From positions 145,143-209,142 of the forward strand of contig JAZUCU010000043.1 of NCBI GenBank assembly GCA_045639325.1: 64,000 bases of DNA. The letters are read 5' to 3'. Below are positions 1-7,464 of the stretch, in pieces. A program made the position numbers and the translations under genes. The notes under the pieces are model-generated. The model was not told the origin of the DNA. It saw only the letters and a list, made by a program, of their open reading frames with translations, and made no database searches. Each line of letters starts with the position of its first letter. Position 1 is the first letter of the stretch. The stretch comes from RGIG8244 sp045639325. Its GTDB lineage: Bacteria > Verrucomicrobiota > Lentisphaeria > Victivallales > UBA1829.

Positions 1-228
1 TTCTGCAGGTGCGGGTTCGGGAGGGACGCCGGAAATGAGAGTGACTTTTTTACCTGCCTGTTCAAGAATGGCTGTGATTTCTGCGGCATCACCGGATTTC
101 AGTGCATGATTACCGGCAATGAAGAGAATATTTTTTGCATCACAGGGGAGCAGGGCGGGCAATTCTTTTGCTGCATCGGTACGGAAACGTATTTCCCGGG
201 GCAGAGTCAAATCATAAAAGTCATTCAT
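1..228 (-). CDS. Iron-containing alcohol dehydrogenase family protein, N-terminal part (cut by window edge)
   Basis: Only the first 76 codons are in the window. The reading frame starts at the ATG at 228-226, inside the end of rnc, and runs open to base 1. It opens with a beta-strand/Arg segment (PREIRFRTDAAKELPALL) and continues with a nucleotide-binding-like part (NILFIAGNHALKSG), then a helix, then VTLISGVPPEPAPAE. This order matches the start of group III iron alcohol dehydrogenases, which are NAD(P)-dependent with one Fe or Zn. The metal ligands lie beyond the window, so substrate is unknown. The start overlaps the rnc stop by 8 nt, suggesting translational coupling in a leuB-rnc-adh operon. 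The family call rests on the N-terminal pattern only; glycerol dehydrogenase-like relatives are possible. Confidence 0.72.
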   Translation of the reverse strand, partial: MNDFYDLTLPREIRFRTDAAKELPALLPCDAKNILFIAGNHALKSGDAAEITAILEQAGKKVTLISGVPPEPAPAE

Positions 229-922
229 CAGCTTTATCCTCTTTGTGCAGGATTTGCAATGCTTCTTTTGCAGCCTGACATTCCGCCTGTTTTCTGCCGG
301 GTGCAGATGCCTGGCAGATGACTTTCTGGCGGACCAGAACTTCGACTGTGTGGATCGGTTCGTGATCCGGGCCGGTGACAGAAACAATTCTGTATTGAGG
401 AACACCGGCACCGATGCTTTGTGTATATTCCTGCAACGCACCTTTGGGGTTGAGCGTTTGCAGAAGAAGACTGGGGTCGGCATATTCTTCTTCCATGATT
501 TTCAGGAAGAATTCTGTTGCAGTCTCCAGTCCTTTATCCAGATAAATGGCTCCGGTCAATGCTTCGAACGCATCGGACAGCGTGGAATCCCGATCCTGCC
601 CGTTGAGTTCGATTTCGCCTTTGCCGAGCAGCAGATAACTGCCGAGATTGATCTTTCTTGCAAAGACAGCAAGGGTATCCTGATTGGCGAGCGCGGAACG
701 GATCTTCGTCAGATTGCCTTCATGGAGTTCCGTATAACGGTCATAAAGGTATCTGGTGAGAATGATCTGCACGACGGCATCGCCCAGGAGCTCAAGCCGC
801 TGATTATCGTAAGGGACCTGATGTTCAGCGGCAAAAGATTTGTGTGTCAGCGCCTCAAGAAGCAAATTCAGATTTTTGAATTTGATCTTGAGGAGACGCT
901 GTAATTTAACCGGATCAGCCAT
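221..922 (-). CDS. rnc: Ribonuclease III
   Basis: Double-strand-specific endoribonuclease acting in rRNA maturation and mRNA decay in the cytoplasm; 233 aa is a normal length. The RNase III signature NQRLELLGDAV is at residues 40-50 and the second acidic patch (SDAFEALTGAIYLD) near 115-128, so the Mg2+-binding Asp/Glu residues are present. A double-stranded RNA-binding domain follows from about residue 160 (NPKGALQEYTQ through AAKEALQIL). The gene lies 13 nt downstream of leuB on the same strand and overlaps the next gene by 8 nt, so the three are probably one transcript. Confidence 0.96.
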   Translation of the reverse strand: MADPVKLQRLLKIKFKNLNLLLEALTHKSFAAEHQVPYDNQRLELLGDAVVQIILTRYLYDRYTELHEGNLTKIRSALANQDTLAVFARKINLGSYLLLGKGEIELNGQDRDSTLSDAFEALTGAIYLDKGLETATEFFLKIMEEEYADPSLLLQTLNPKGALQEYTQSIGAGVPQYRIVSVTGPDHEPIHTVEVLVRQKVICQASAPGRKQAECQAAKEALQILHKEDKADE

Positions 923-935
923 AATCGGAATTTAC

Positions 936-2045
936 TCAGAGATTGGCAGCGATCAGATCGCCGACTTCAGAAGTGGAGTAACCCATCTTACCGGCGGAGA
1001 GAGATTTGAGCTTGTTGCCTGTGCAGTAAGCCACGCTCTTTTCGATTGCAGCAGCAGCTTCTGTTTCACCGAGGTAATCCAACATCATTGCGGCTGCCAG
1101 GATAGCAGCGCAGGGGTTGATCACGCCGAGACCGGTATATTTCGGAGCAGAACCGCCGATGGGTTCGAACATGCTGACGCCGCCCGGATTCAGGTTACCG
1201 CCTGCGGAAATACCCATACCGCCAGCTGTCATAGCTGCGAGGTCTGTGATGATATCGCCGAACATGTTGGTTGTGACGATGACGTCGAACCATTCGGGGT
1301 TTTTCACCATCCACATACAAGTTGCGTCGACATGGCAGTAAGCGCATTTGACGGTGGGATACTGTTTCGCCATTTCGTTCATGGCGCGTTCCCACATACC
1401 GCAGACGTAGGTCAGAACGTTTGTTTTACCGCAGAGAGTCAGCTGGGATGTGTAACCGGCTTCGATATCTTCTTTGGAGAGACCTTTCCAGGGATTTTCT
1501 TTTGTATGACGTTTTGCAGCCAGTTCAAAAGCATATTTCAAGCAGCGGTCAGCCTGAGCGCGTGTGTAAACCATTTCCTGAACGGCGACTTCGTTGGGAG
1601 TGCCGGTTGCAGCGGAACCGCCCATACCTGTGTAAACGTCACCGGTATTTTCGCGGACAACGACGTAGTCGATATCAGCAGGAGTTTTGTTTGCGAGGGG
1701 AGTTTCCACGCCGGGGAGGAGTTTCACAGGGCGGAGGTTGATGTACTGGTCGAGTTCGAAACGCAGTTTGAGGAGGATACCTTTTTCGAGGATACCGGGT
1801 TTGACTTTCGGGCTGCCGATTGCGCCCAGGAAGACGGCATCGTATTTACGGAGTTGATCGCAAGCATCTTCGGGAAGGATTTCACCGGTAGCGAGGTAGT
1901 GTTCACCACCCCAGTTATAGGTATTGTAATCGAGAGTGAAGCCGAATTTAGCGGCAGCGGCGTTCAAGACTTTGATACCTTCGGCGACGACTTCGGGACC
2001 TGTTCCATCACCGGGGAGGACAGCGATTTTGTAATTTTTGCTCAT
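936..2045 (-). CDS. leuB: Isocitrate/isopropylmalate dehydrogenase family protein, probably 3-isopropylmalate dehydrogenase
   Basis: 369-aa NAD-dependent beta-decarboxylating dehydrogenase. Visible family motifs are LPGDGTGPEV near residue 10, the arginine-rich substrate loop (LRFELDQYINLRP), the Tyr loop (RENTGDVYTG), the catalytic Lys in CGKTNVLT, the metal site NMFGDIITDLAA and the NAD loop GGSAPKYTG. The Arg loop fits isopropylmalate (leucine synthesis) best, but the family also holds tartrate- and homoisocitrate-type enzymes, and no leuA/C/D is in the window. A good ribosome site (AGGAG) sits 7 nt before the ATG. A probable promoter lies about 40-70 nt upstream. Confidence 0.85.
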   Translation of the reverse strand: MSKNYKIAVLPGDGTGPEVVAEGIKVLNAAAAKFGFTLDYNTYNWGGEHYLATGEILPEDACDQLRKYDAVFLGAIGSPKVKPGILEKGILLKLRFELDQYINLRPVKLLPGVETPLANKTPADIDYVVVRENTGDVYTGMGGSAATGTPNEVAVQEMVYTRAQADRCLKYAFELAAKRHTKENPWKGLSKEDIEAGYTSQLTLCGKTNVLTYVCGMWERAMNEMAKQYPTVKCAYCHVDATCMWMVKNPEWFDVIVTTNMFGDIITDLAAMTAGGMGISAGGNLNPGGVSMFEPIGGSAPKYTGLGVINPCAAILAAAMMLDYLGETEAAAAIEKSVAYCTGNKLKSLSAGKMGYSTSEVGDLIAANL

Positions 2046-2088
2046 AGTAAGCTCCTGTTATTGTTAAATAAAAAAGTATTATCTTAAT

Positions 2089-2116
2089 AAGATACACTCT
2101 GAATGAAAATATGCAA
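2089..2116 (-). promoter_or_regulatory. Candidate sigma-70 promoter for leuB-rnc operon
   Basis: On the minus strand a -35 TTGCAT (2116-2111), 16-nt spacer and -10 TATCTT (2094-2089) point into leuB, whose ATG is at 2045. Pattern match only. Confidence 0.5.
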
Positions 2117-2277
2117 GTATAAAAAATAAGAAATTTTGAATGTTTGCAAAGAATGCGGAAATGAAAAGGTCTTTTTAAAAATGATGATTTTTTAAAAAGT
2201 ATGAGGTAAAATGTGAGTAAAATCAGAAGAAATGTGAAAAAAAATGAAAAAAAACAGATTTTTTTGTGATTTTCAGC

Positions 2278-2306
2278 TTGACATGTTCCGTTGGCGGATT
2301 ATGTTA
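2278..2306 (+). promoter_or_regulatory. Candidate sigma-70 promoter for the Lrp-like/comF/accD operon
   Basis: A perfect -35 TTGACA at 2278-2283 is followed by a -10 TATGTT at 2300-2305 (16-nt spacer; ATGTTA at 2301 would give 17). Transcription would start about 75 nt before the gene at 2388. Confidence 0.6.
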
Positions 2307-2387
2307 GCCAATAGAAGGCCGGATCACTTCCCCGTAAAGGAGAAGCCCGGAGAAAAACAACACCTCAGCAAATGAAAGGTATTTAGC

Positions 2388-2663
2388 ATGATCACAGCAA
2401 TGATTCTGGTAAATGTGGAGCGCGCTTTGCTCCAGAACGTCATGGATGAAATTCTGGCAGTTGACGGTATCGTGGAAGTTCACTCCGTCGTTGGCGAATA
2501 TGATCTTGCCGCAATTGCACGTGTGGAATCCAATCAGCAGCTGTCTATGATCATTGCGGATAAAATGTGTTCGCAGATCAAGGGCATCACTCACACCAAA
2601 ACGTTGATTTCTCTCGGCTCTCAATTTAAGTATGATGCAGAAGCTGCGTACGGAATCAAGTAA
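2388..2663 (+). CDS. Stand-alone Lrp/AsnC ligand-binding (RAM) domain protein
   Basis: 91-aa protein that is only the RAM (amino-acid binding, alpha-beta sandwich) half of an Lrp/AsnC regulator: the beta-strand MITAMILVNVE, helix QNVMDEILAV, then the conserved GxYDL turn (VVGEYDLAAIARV) and a closing strand ending in I. The DNA-binding helix-turn-helix is absent, so it cannot bind DNA alone. Family members of this size assemble into octameric rings and bind amino acids or partner proteins. Ribosome site AAAGGT about 8 nt upstream. It is the first gene of a run with comF and accD, which does not reveal its ligand. Confidence 0.85.
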   Translation: MITAMILVNVERALLQNVMDEILAVDGIVEVHSVVGEYDLAAIARVESNQQLSMIIADKMCSQIKGITHTKTLISLGSQFKYDAEAAYGIK

Positions 2664-2674
2664 GGTTAAGTCGT

Positions 2675-3415
2675 ATGCCTCTCAAGGCACTAATTAAAAA
2701 CAAATCCGGAAAGATGACAGATCTTCTCCGGATTTTTTTACCCCTGGAATGTCCGGTTTGCGGCGGCGAGCCTTTCGATGGTTCGCCCAATATGCTGTGC
2801 GCACGGTGTTTTCAGGAATTGCAATTTCTCCGACCGCCGTTCTGTCCGTTGTGCGGTGGGGAACTTCATGGCTTTTTGGATGTCTGCGAATCCTGTCTGG
2901 TCAATGGCAAACGTCCGTGGAAAGGTGCTGTTTCTGCCTTCCGCATGGATGGGTTGATCAAGGAACTTCTTCACCGGTGTAAATATCAGAAACAGGCGGA
3001 TATCGGTGTCGTTGTCGGAAAGTTATGTTTGATGGCGATTGCGGACCGGATGCCGCAGGTGGATTGCATTGTGCCGGTTCCATTGCATTGGACCCGTTAT
3101 CTGACGCGCGGATTCAATCAGGCGGAGATTTATGCAAAAGTGTTGAGCGAAGGCACCGGAATCCCGTTATGTCATGCGCTGCGGCGCCAAAAATACACAA
3201 AACAGCAGGCAAAATTGGACCGGAATGAAAGAAATTCAAATTTATCTGGAGCTTTTTCAGTTTTTGATTCGACTATTTTAAAAAGGCGTGCTATATTATT
3301 AGTAGACGATGTAATGACGACAGGCGCTACGTTGTCGGCAGCCGCACGGACTATTAAAAAAGCCGGGGCGGCGGAAGTATATGTTTTTACAGTAGCGAGA
3401 AGACAAAGGAATTAA
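2675..3415 (+). CDS. comF: ComF family protein (phosphoribosyltransferase-fold)
   Basis: 246 aa. N-terminal zinc-ribbon with paired Cys-x2-Cys motifs (CPVC, CARC, CPLC, CESC) within residues 25-77, then a phosphoribosyltransferase fold with VPVPLHWTR, RGFNQAE, a Lys/Gln-rich Q-A-L-D-R-N-E-R stretch and the PRPP-binding loop ILLVDDVMTTGAT near residues 207-220. This order is the ComF/GntX family. In Bacillus and Haemophilus relatives are needed for uptake or processing of transforming DNA; the biochemical reaction is unknown. Together with the ComM-like gene at 10700 it hints at natural competence, but no DNA-uptake machinery is in the window. Confidence 0.9.
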   Translation: MPLKALIKNKSGKMTDLLRIFLPLECPVCGGEPFDGSPNMLCARCFQELQFLRPPFCPLCGGELHGFLDVCESCLVNGKRPWKGAVSAFRMDGLIKELLHRCKYQKQADIGVVVGKLCLMAIADRMPQVDCIVPVPLHWTRYLTRGFNQAEIYAKVLSEGTGIPLCHALRRQKYTKQQAKLDRNERNSNLSGAFSVFDSTILKRRAILLVDDVMTTGATLSAAARTIKKAGAAEVYVFTVARRQRN

Positions 3416-3418
3416 AAT

Positions 3419-4306
3419 ATGGCAATGTTTTTCAGCAAGAATCCGAAGATGTCGGATAACGATGCTTTGCAGGAGCAGGCAGGGATGGAACTCCCGCGCA
3501 AGAAAGAAATTCCGGAAGGTTTGTGGGAAAAGTGCAAGAATTGTGAAGAAACCATTTTTACAAAACAGAAAGAAGATGATTGGAATATCTGCCCGAAATG
3601 CGGTTTCCATTATCCGCTTCCCGCACATCGCCGTATTGAATTACTGACCGATGAAGGTTCTTTCCGGGAAATTGATGCAAATCTGGAATCGGTCGATACG
3701 CTGAAATTTGAAGGTGTCGCTTCCTATACCGAAAAACTTGTATCCAATAAAAAGAAAACCGGTCTGGTGGATGCCATTGTGTGCGGGGAAGCAACGCTGG
3801 AAAAAATCCCCTATGCCCTCGGCGTAATGGATTTCCGGTTCCTCGGCGCAAGTATGGGGGCTGTTGTCGGCGAAAAAGTGACACGCCTTATCGAATATGC
3901 AACCGCGCACAAACTGCCGCTCGTAATCGTTACAGCCAGCGGTGGTGCACGTATGTATGAAGGTATGATCAGTCTTATGCAGATGGCAAAAACCAGCGGT
4001 GCTCTTGACCGTCACAAAGAAGCCGGTCTGCCCTATATCGTCATTATGACGCATCCGACCACTGCCGGTGTAACAGCCAGTTTTGCCTCTTTGGGCGATT
4101 TGACTCTTGCGGAACCGGGTGCATTGATCGGGTTTGCCGGCCCCCGCGTGATCAAGGATACGACCCAGGCACAATTGCCGGAAGGATTCCAGACAGCGGA
4201 GTTCCTTTTACGCAAGGGAATGATCGATCGGATCGTCGAAAGAAAAAAATTACGAGAAGAATTGACTTTTTGCCTTGAATTTTTCGTTTCAGGGTGTAAA
4301 GTATAA
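3419..4306 (+). CDS. accD: Acetyl-CoA carboxylase, carboxyltransferase subunit beta
   Basis: 295 aa. Transfers the carboxyl group from carboxybiotin to acetyl-CoA with the AccA partner, the first committed step of fatty acid synthesis. A four-Cys zinc finger is visible (Cys39, Cys42, Cys58, Cys61), followed by the crotonase-like carboxyltransferase domain with LGVMDFRFLGASMGAVVGEK, TASGGARMYEG and the oxyanion region TAGVTASFASLGD. It starts 3 nt after comF, so the two are co-transcribed. accA is not in the window. Confidence 0.97.
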   Translation: MAMFFSKNPKMSDNDALQEQAGMELPRKKEIPEGLWEKCKNCEETIFTKQKEDDWNICPKCGFHYPLPAHRRIELLTDEGSFREIDANLESVDTLKFEGVASYTEKLVSNKKKTGLVDAIVCGEATLEKIPYALGVMDFRFLGASMGAVVGEKVTRLIEYATAHKLPLVIVTASGGARMYEGMISLMQMAKTSGALDRHKEAGLPYIVIMTHPTTAGVTASFASLGDLTLAEPGALIGFAGPRVIKDTTQAQLPEGFQTAEFLLRKGMIDRIVERKKLREELTFCLEFFVSGCKV

Positions 4307-4333
4307 GAGTTTCAGAAAACGTATGGTATTTTT

Positions 4334-4443
4334 CGCCGGATGCCGGACTCTGTGCGTTGGTTTTTCTGTGAACCGGGTCAGGTTGGGAACAAAGCAGCCC
4401 TAAGCAGAACAGCCAGGCGCCGCAGATGCTCTGTCATCCGGCG
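4334..4443 (+). ncRNA. ffs: Small signal recognition particle RNA (4.5S type)
   Basis: About 110 nt. The ends pair perfectly (CGCCGGAT at 4334-4341 with ATCCGGCG at 4436-4443). The apical part carries the near-universal SRP domain IV core: GGTCAGG (4377-4383) and AGCAGCC (4393-4399), the asymmetric and symmetric loops that bind Ffh. A run of seven T follows at 4444-4450, so the terminal helix also serves as the terminator. Length and lack of an Alu domain match the 4.5S RNA of Gram-negative bacteria. It sits between accD and rph. No convincing own promoter was found; it may be processed from the upstream transcript. Confidence 0.93.
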
Positions 4444-4450
4444 TTTTTTT
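4436..4450 (+). terminator. Intrinsic terminator of SRP RNA
   Basis: The closing strand of the SRP RNA end helix followed by T7; the 5' arm is at 4334-4341. Confidence 0.6.
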
Positions 4451-4478
4451 AATGAATTCAGTAATGAGGTCCCCACGT

Positions 4479-5285
4479 ATGAGTAATGTAAAACGTTCCG
4501 ATGGCAGAAATGCCGATCAACTCCGTAAATTCAAAATCACACCCGATTTTCTTTCTCATCCTATCGCATCGGTTCTTGTTGAAGCAGGCGGTACACGGGT
4601 GATTTGCTCCGTTTCTTTTGAAAGCGGCGTCCCCTCCTGGATGCGTCAGCAGGGTATCTCCGGCGGTTGGGTTACTTCGGAATACGGACTCCTTCCCGCA
4701 TCCACTCACTCCCGTTCCCAGAGAGAAGCCTCCAAAGGCAAACAGAGCGGCAGAACACAGGAAATTCAGCGACTTATCGGCCGCAGTTTCCGTTCCGTGA
4801 TCGATTTGGAACTGCTCGGATCCAATACCGTTTATATTGATTGCGATGTGATCGATGCCGATGGCGGCACACGTTGTGCTTCCATTTGCGGTGCCGGTGC
4901 TGCATTGCAGCTGGCATTCCGCCGTCTGGTCGCAAAAAAAGTTCTCGCACGGAATCCTATGCGGGAAAATGTAGCCGCCGTCAGCGTGGGTATCCTCAAC
5001 GGCAATCATCTGCTCGACCTCTGTTACGAAGAAGATTCTGCGGCGGAAGTCGACTTTAATGTGATTATGACCGAATCCGGTAAATTTGTGGAAATTCAGG
5101 GTACTGCGGAAGAACAGCCGTTCTCCCGTGAAGATTTGGATAAATTGCTTGCTTTGGCATCTTCCGGTTTGCAGAAAATCTTTGCTGCACAGAACCGGGT
5201 GATCGAATCCGAACCGGCACCGAAACCGGATCCCTCCACATTCGGCAGTCTGGGCGATGCGCTTGCCGCCGCCAAGCCGTTGTAA
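4479..5285 (+). CDS. rph: Ribonuclease PH
   Basis: Phosphate-dependent 3'-5' exoribonuclease that trims tRNA 3' ends. The start chosen is the ATG at 4479 (268 aa), because it has a GAGGT ribosome site 8 nt upstream and gives the family N-terminus (SDGRNADQLR). An in-frame ATG at 4452 would begin only 1 nt after the SRP terminator. Conserved parts visible are the phosphate-binding GRTQEIQRLIGRSFRSVIDL, DCDVIDADGGTR and the C-terminal EIQGTAEEQPFSRE. The last 30 residues (EPAPKPDPSTFGSLGDALAAA) form a proline-rich tail of unknown role. Confidence 0.95.
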   Translation: MSNVKRSDGRNADQLRKFKITPDFLSHPIASVLVEAGGTRVICSVSFESGVPSWMRQQGISGGWVTSEYGLLPASTHSRSQREASKGKQSGRTQEIQRLIGRSFRSVIDLELLGSNTVYIDCDVIDADGGTRCASICGAGAALQLAFRRLVAKKVLARNPMRENVAAVSVGILNGNHLLDLCYEEDSAAEVDFNVIMTESGKFVEIQGTAEEQPFSREDLDKLLALASSGLQKIFAAQNRVIESEPAPKPDPSTFGSLGDALAAAKPL

Positions 5286-5303
5286 TAAGATATTAGAATA
5301 AAA

Positions 5304-5358
5304 AGATGCGTGGAAAACGCTTTGTCTCAAAAGTGTTTTCCCCGCATTCTTTTTTTAT
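5304..5358. terminator. Bidirectional intrinsic terminator between rph and the glycerophosphodiesterase gene
   Basis: Long imperfect hairpin with arms at about 5306-5323 and 5331-5347 followed by a T-rich run on the plus strand. An A-rich stretch lies on the other side, so it can also serve the convergent minus gene. Confidence 0.75.
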
Positions 5359-6102
5359 TTATTGGATTCCTTTTAATCTGAAAACGTTTGAAATGCGGTC
5401 GGAATAGAAACGTGTCACGCCCATATCAAGAAAACGTTGAATTTCTTCTTTCTCATCAACCGTCCAAACGCCCGCTTCCAAGCCCGCCGCCTGAATCATT
5501 TTTACCCGTTCCGGCGTCAAAGCATGATGATGTATGACAATGCCATAAAATCCATATTTCAGTGCATCAGCGATGAGGGATTCCATCTCGGGCTCATAAT
5601 GATCGTAAAAAATAACGGCTTCCGGAATTCTGGTTTTGGCTTCCACCAGATAACGGAACGTTGAGTCATTGAACGCAATCTGTTTTTTCATGCCGTACTT
5701 GATGACTTCGTCACAAATTTCGCGGACGTGATCGCATTTCGGCTGAAGGGAAAGGCGCAGGTCGCTGTGCTTTTTTACTTCTTCCAACAGTTCACAAAGT
5801 TCCGGGATCCGTGTGCATCCATAGGGCGTTTCATGGCTTTGATTATAACCGTACGACGCATCCAGCTGTTTCAATTCTGCCAACGTGCTTTCGGCAATGG
5901 TCAGGTCCGTGCCGCAGGTGCGCTTTGTGTTGGGATCGTGACACAATACCAGTTTGCCGTCCTTTGTCATGTGGATATCGGTTTCGAGGAAATCGACGCC
6001 GTCCGCAATGGCACTGCGGAAGCCTTCCATTGTATTTTCGGGCGCTTTTTCGGGATTGCCCCGATGTCCGGTTACGCCGTTATTGCGAAAAACTGTATTC
6101 AT
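5359..6102 (-). CDS. Glycerophosphodiester phosphodiesterase
   Basis: 247-aa GDPD-family TIM-barrel enzyme that hydrolyses glycerophosphodiesters to glycerol-3-phosphate and an alcohol. The N-terminal catalytic block is clear: HRGNPEKAPENT (residues 13-24), then ETDIHMTKDGKLVLCHDP, which holds the catalytic His pair and the Glu/Asp metal ligands. The C-terminal strand GVWTVDEKEEIQRFLDMGVTRFYSDR is also typical. No signal peptide is seen, so it is probably cytoplasmic (UgpQ-like) rather than periplasmic (GlpQ-like). Single gene with its own promoter and a shared terminator. Confidence 0.93.
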   Translation of the reverse strand: MNTVFRNNGVTGHRGNPEKAPENTMEGFRSAIADGVDFLETDIHMTKDGKLVLCHDPNTKRTCGTDLTIAESTLAELKQLDASYGYNQSHETPYGCTRIPELCELLEEVKKHSDLRLSLQPKCDHVREICDEVIKYGMKKQIAFNDSTFRYLVEAKTRIPEAVIFYDHYEPEMESLIADALKYGFYGIVIHHHALTPERVKMIQAAGLEAGVWTVDEKEEIQRFLDMGVTRFYSDRISNVFRLKGIQ

Positions 6103-6136
6103 ATTCTTTCAGCCTTGTGTTTCATCATTTTTTTAT

Positions 6137-6164
6137 ACTATATCACTCCAACGGGAGATTTCAA
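6137..6164 (-). promoter_or_regulatory. Candidate sigma-70 promoter for the glycerophosphodiesterase gene
   Basis: Minus strand -35 TTGAAA (6164-6159), 16-nt spacer, -10 TATAGT (6142-6137), about 35 nt before the start codon. Confidence 0.55.
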
Positions 6165-6168
6165 GTTC

Positions 6169-6196
6169 TTGTATTTTTCCTGTTCTGTGGTATATT
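6169..6196 (+). promoter_or_regulatory. Candidate sigma-70 promoter for the amidohydrolase gene
   Basis: -35 TTGTAT (6169-6174), 16-nt spacer and -10 TATATT (6191-6196), upstream of the ATG at 6234. The -10 box has the recurrent TATATTA form seen across the window. Confidence 0.55.
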
Positions 6197-6233
6197 AAAG
6201 GATTACAAATTTTAACTTATTACGGATTTTGTT

Positions 6234-7025
6234 ATGAAATATTTTGATGTCCATTCTCATATCTTCCCCGCCGGTGTGGCGGAAAAAGTCATTCATCAAT
6301 TGGAAAGTTATTACGGCTTCCGCTGGGCGGGGACCGGTGAACAGGATGATTTGATGCGCAGTATGAGAGAGGCAAACGTGACCCGCACCGTGATTTTCTC
6401 CTGTGCCACAAAGCCCGCACAGGTTCCCGTGATCAATGATTATATCAGTTCTTTGCAGCGGGAATTCCCGGAACAGTTTACCGGATTCGGTTCTCTGCAC
6501 CCGGATTATTCTGATATCAGCGGCGAAATCCGCCGGATGAAAGAACTGGGCTTGAAAGGGATCAAATTTCACCCGGATTTTCAACAGTTCAACATTGATG
6601 ATCCGCGTATGCTCCGGGTCTATGAAGAAATCGGTGATTCCATGATCATGCTGTTCCACATGGGCGATCCGAATACGGAATTTTCTGCGCCGGAACGGTT
6701 GGCGCGTGTGCTGGATCAATTGCCCGGACTCAAGGTTATTGCTGCACACATGGGCGGATATCAGGTGTGGGATCGGGCACAGAAATGTTTGATCGGACGG
6801 GATCTGTATCTTGATATTTCCAGCACCATTGCACACGCAGGTGTCGAACAGGTCCGGAATATGGTTTTGCAGCACGGTGCGGATAAAGTTTTGTTCGCCA
6901 GTGATTATCCTGCCGCCGATCACAAACGGGCTGTTGCGGAAGTCGAATCTCTGGGCTTGCCGGACGATATGCTGGAAATGATTTTCTATCGCAATGCCGA
7001 AAAATTGCTGGGTGTGACGTTATGA
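6234..7025 (+). CDS. Amidohydrolase family (TIM-barrel metal-dependent) hydrolase
   Basis: 263 aa of the amidohydrolase-2 type. The N-terminal metal motif DVHSH (His7, His9) is present, followed by GIKFHPDFQ, a strand-5/6 pair with LFHMGDP and AAHMGGY, and the C-terminal FASDYPA carrying the catalytic Asp. These are the metal and acid/base positions of the superfamily. The substrate cannot be told; relatives act on aromatic carboxylates, lactones or are uncharacterised. The gene overlaps the next one by 4 nt (ATGA), so the two products are made together. Confidence 0.82.
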   Translation: MKYFDVHSHIFPAGVAEKVIHQLESYYGFRWAGTGEQDDLMRSMREANVTRTVIFSCATKPAQVPVINDYISSLQREFPEQFTGFGSLHPDYSDISGEIRRMKELGLKGIKFHPDFQQFNIDDPRMLRVYEEIGDSMIMLFHMGDPNTEFSAPERLARVLDQLPGLKVIAAHMGGYQVWDRAQKCLIGRDLYLDISSTIAHAGVEQVRNMVLQHGADKVLFASDYPAADHKRAVAEVESLGLPDDMLEMIFYRNAEKLLGVTL

Positions 7026-7462
7026 GTCTTGATGCGGAAACTTGCGAATTGCTTGCACAAAACATTCATTCCGGCATGACAGTCGGTTTGATTGGCATGG
7101 GCAAATTCGGCACGGCATTGCGTGATTATCTTGCGGAACACTATAACGTGACATTTCTGTTATGTGATCCGCCGCGCTTTGCCGACGATTCCGAAGATTT
7201 ATGCGATGCGCTCCGTGAAGTCTGGGGCAACGGCATGGGCGGCTGTGATTTTTCCACCATCCGCACGGAAACCTTTCTGCCGTTGGAATACGTTGTGAAA
7301 AAGTCGGAGATTCTTCTGATTCAGGTTCCGTACACCGTGGAAACGGAGAACATGATTACCGGTGCTTTGTTATTGAAAGCGGGCAATCCGGCACTCCGCA
7401 TCCTGAATTTCTCCGATCCCCGCATCCTTGCCGCCGATGTGCCGCAAACGATGATTTGTTGA
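7022..7462 (+). CDS. Short NAD(P)-binding Rossmann protein, related to 2-hydroxyacid/erythronate-4-phosphate dehydrogenases
   Basis: 146 aa with a clear dinucleotide-binding motif (VGLIGMGKFGTALRDYL, about residues 20-36), an acidic/DPPR loop where strand 2 ends, and a later strand with ILLIQVPYTVETENMI. This looks like the coenzyme-binding half of a D-isomer 2-hydroxyacid dehydrogenase or PdxB (PdxB is about 380 aa). The substrate-binding half and the catalytic Arg/Glu/His triad are missing, so it is either a truncated enzyme or a one-domain partner. Start is coupled to the amidohydrolase stop by ATGA. It ends 2 nt before a convergent gene. Confidence 0.65.
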   Translation: MSLDAETCELLAQNIHSGMTVGLIGMGKFGTALRDYLAEHYNVTFLLCDPPRFADDSEDLCDALREVWGNGMGGCDFSTIRTETFLPLEYVVKKSEILLIQVPYTVETENMITGALLLKAGNPALRILNFSDPRILAADVPQTMIC

Positions 7463-7464
7463 TG

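Larger units (their letters stand above)
2046..2387. other. Divergent intergenic region between leuB and the Lrp-like gene
   Basis: 342 nt, very A/T rich, no coding frame seen. It holds a minus promoter for leuB and a plus promoter for the Lrp-like gene (both listed separately). The plus leader contains a short imperfect hairpin around 2326-2345 (CTTCCCC / GGAGAAG arms) whose meaning is unknown. Confidence 0.6.

Noticed and set aside
840..2087. 415-aa plus-strand open frame opposite leuB
   Set aside because: Antisense shadow of leuB with no ribosome site or recognisable motif.
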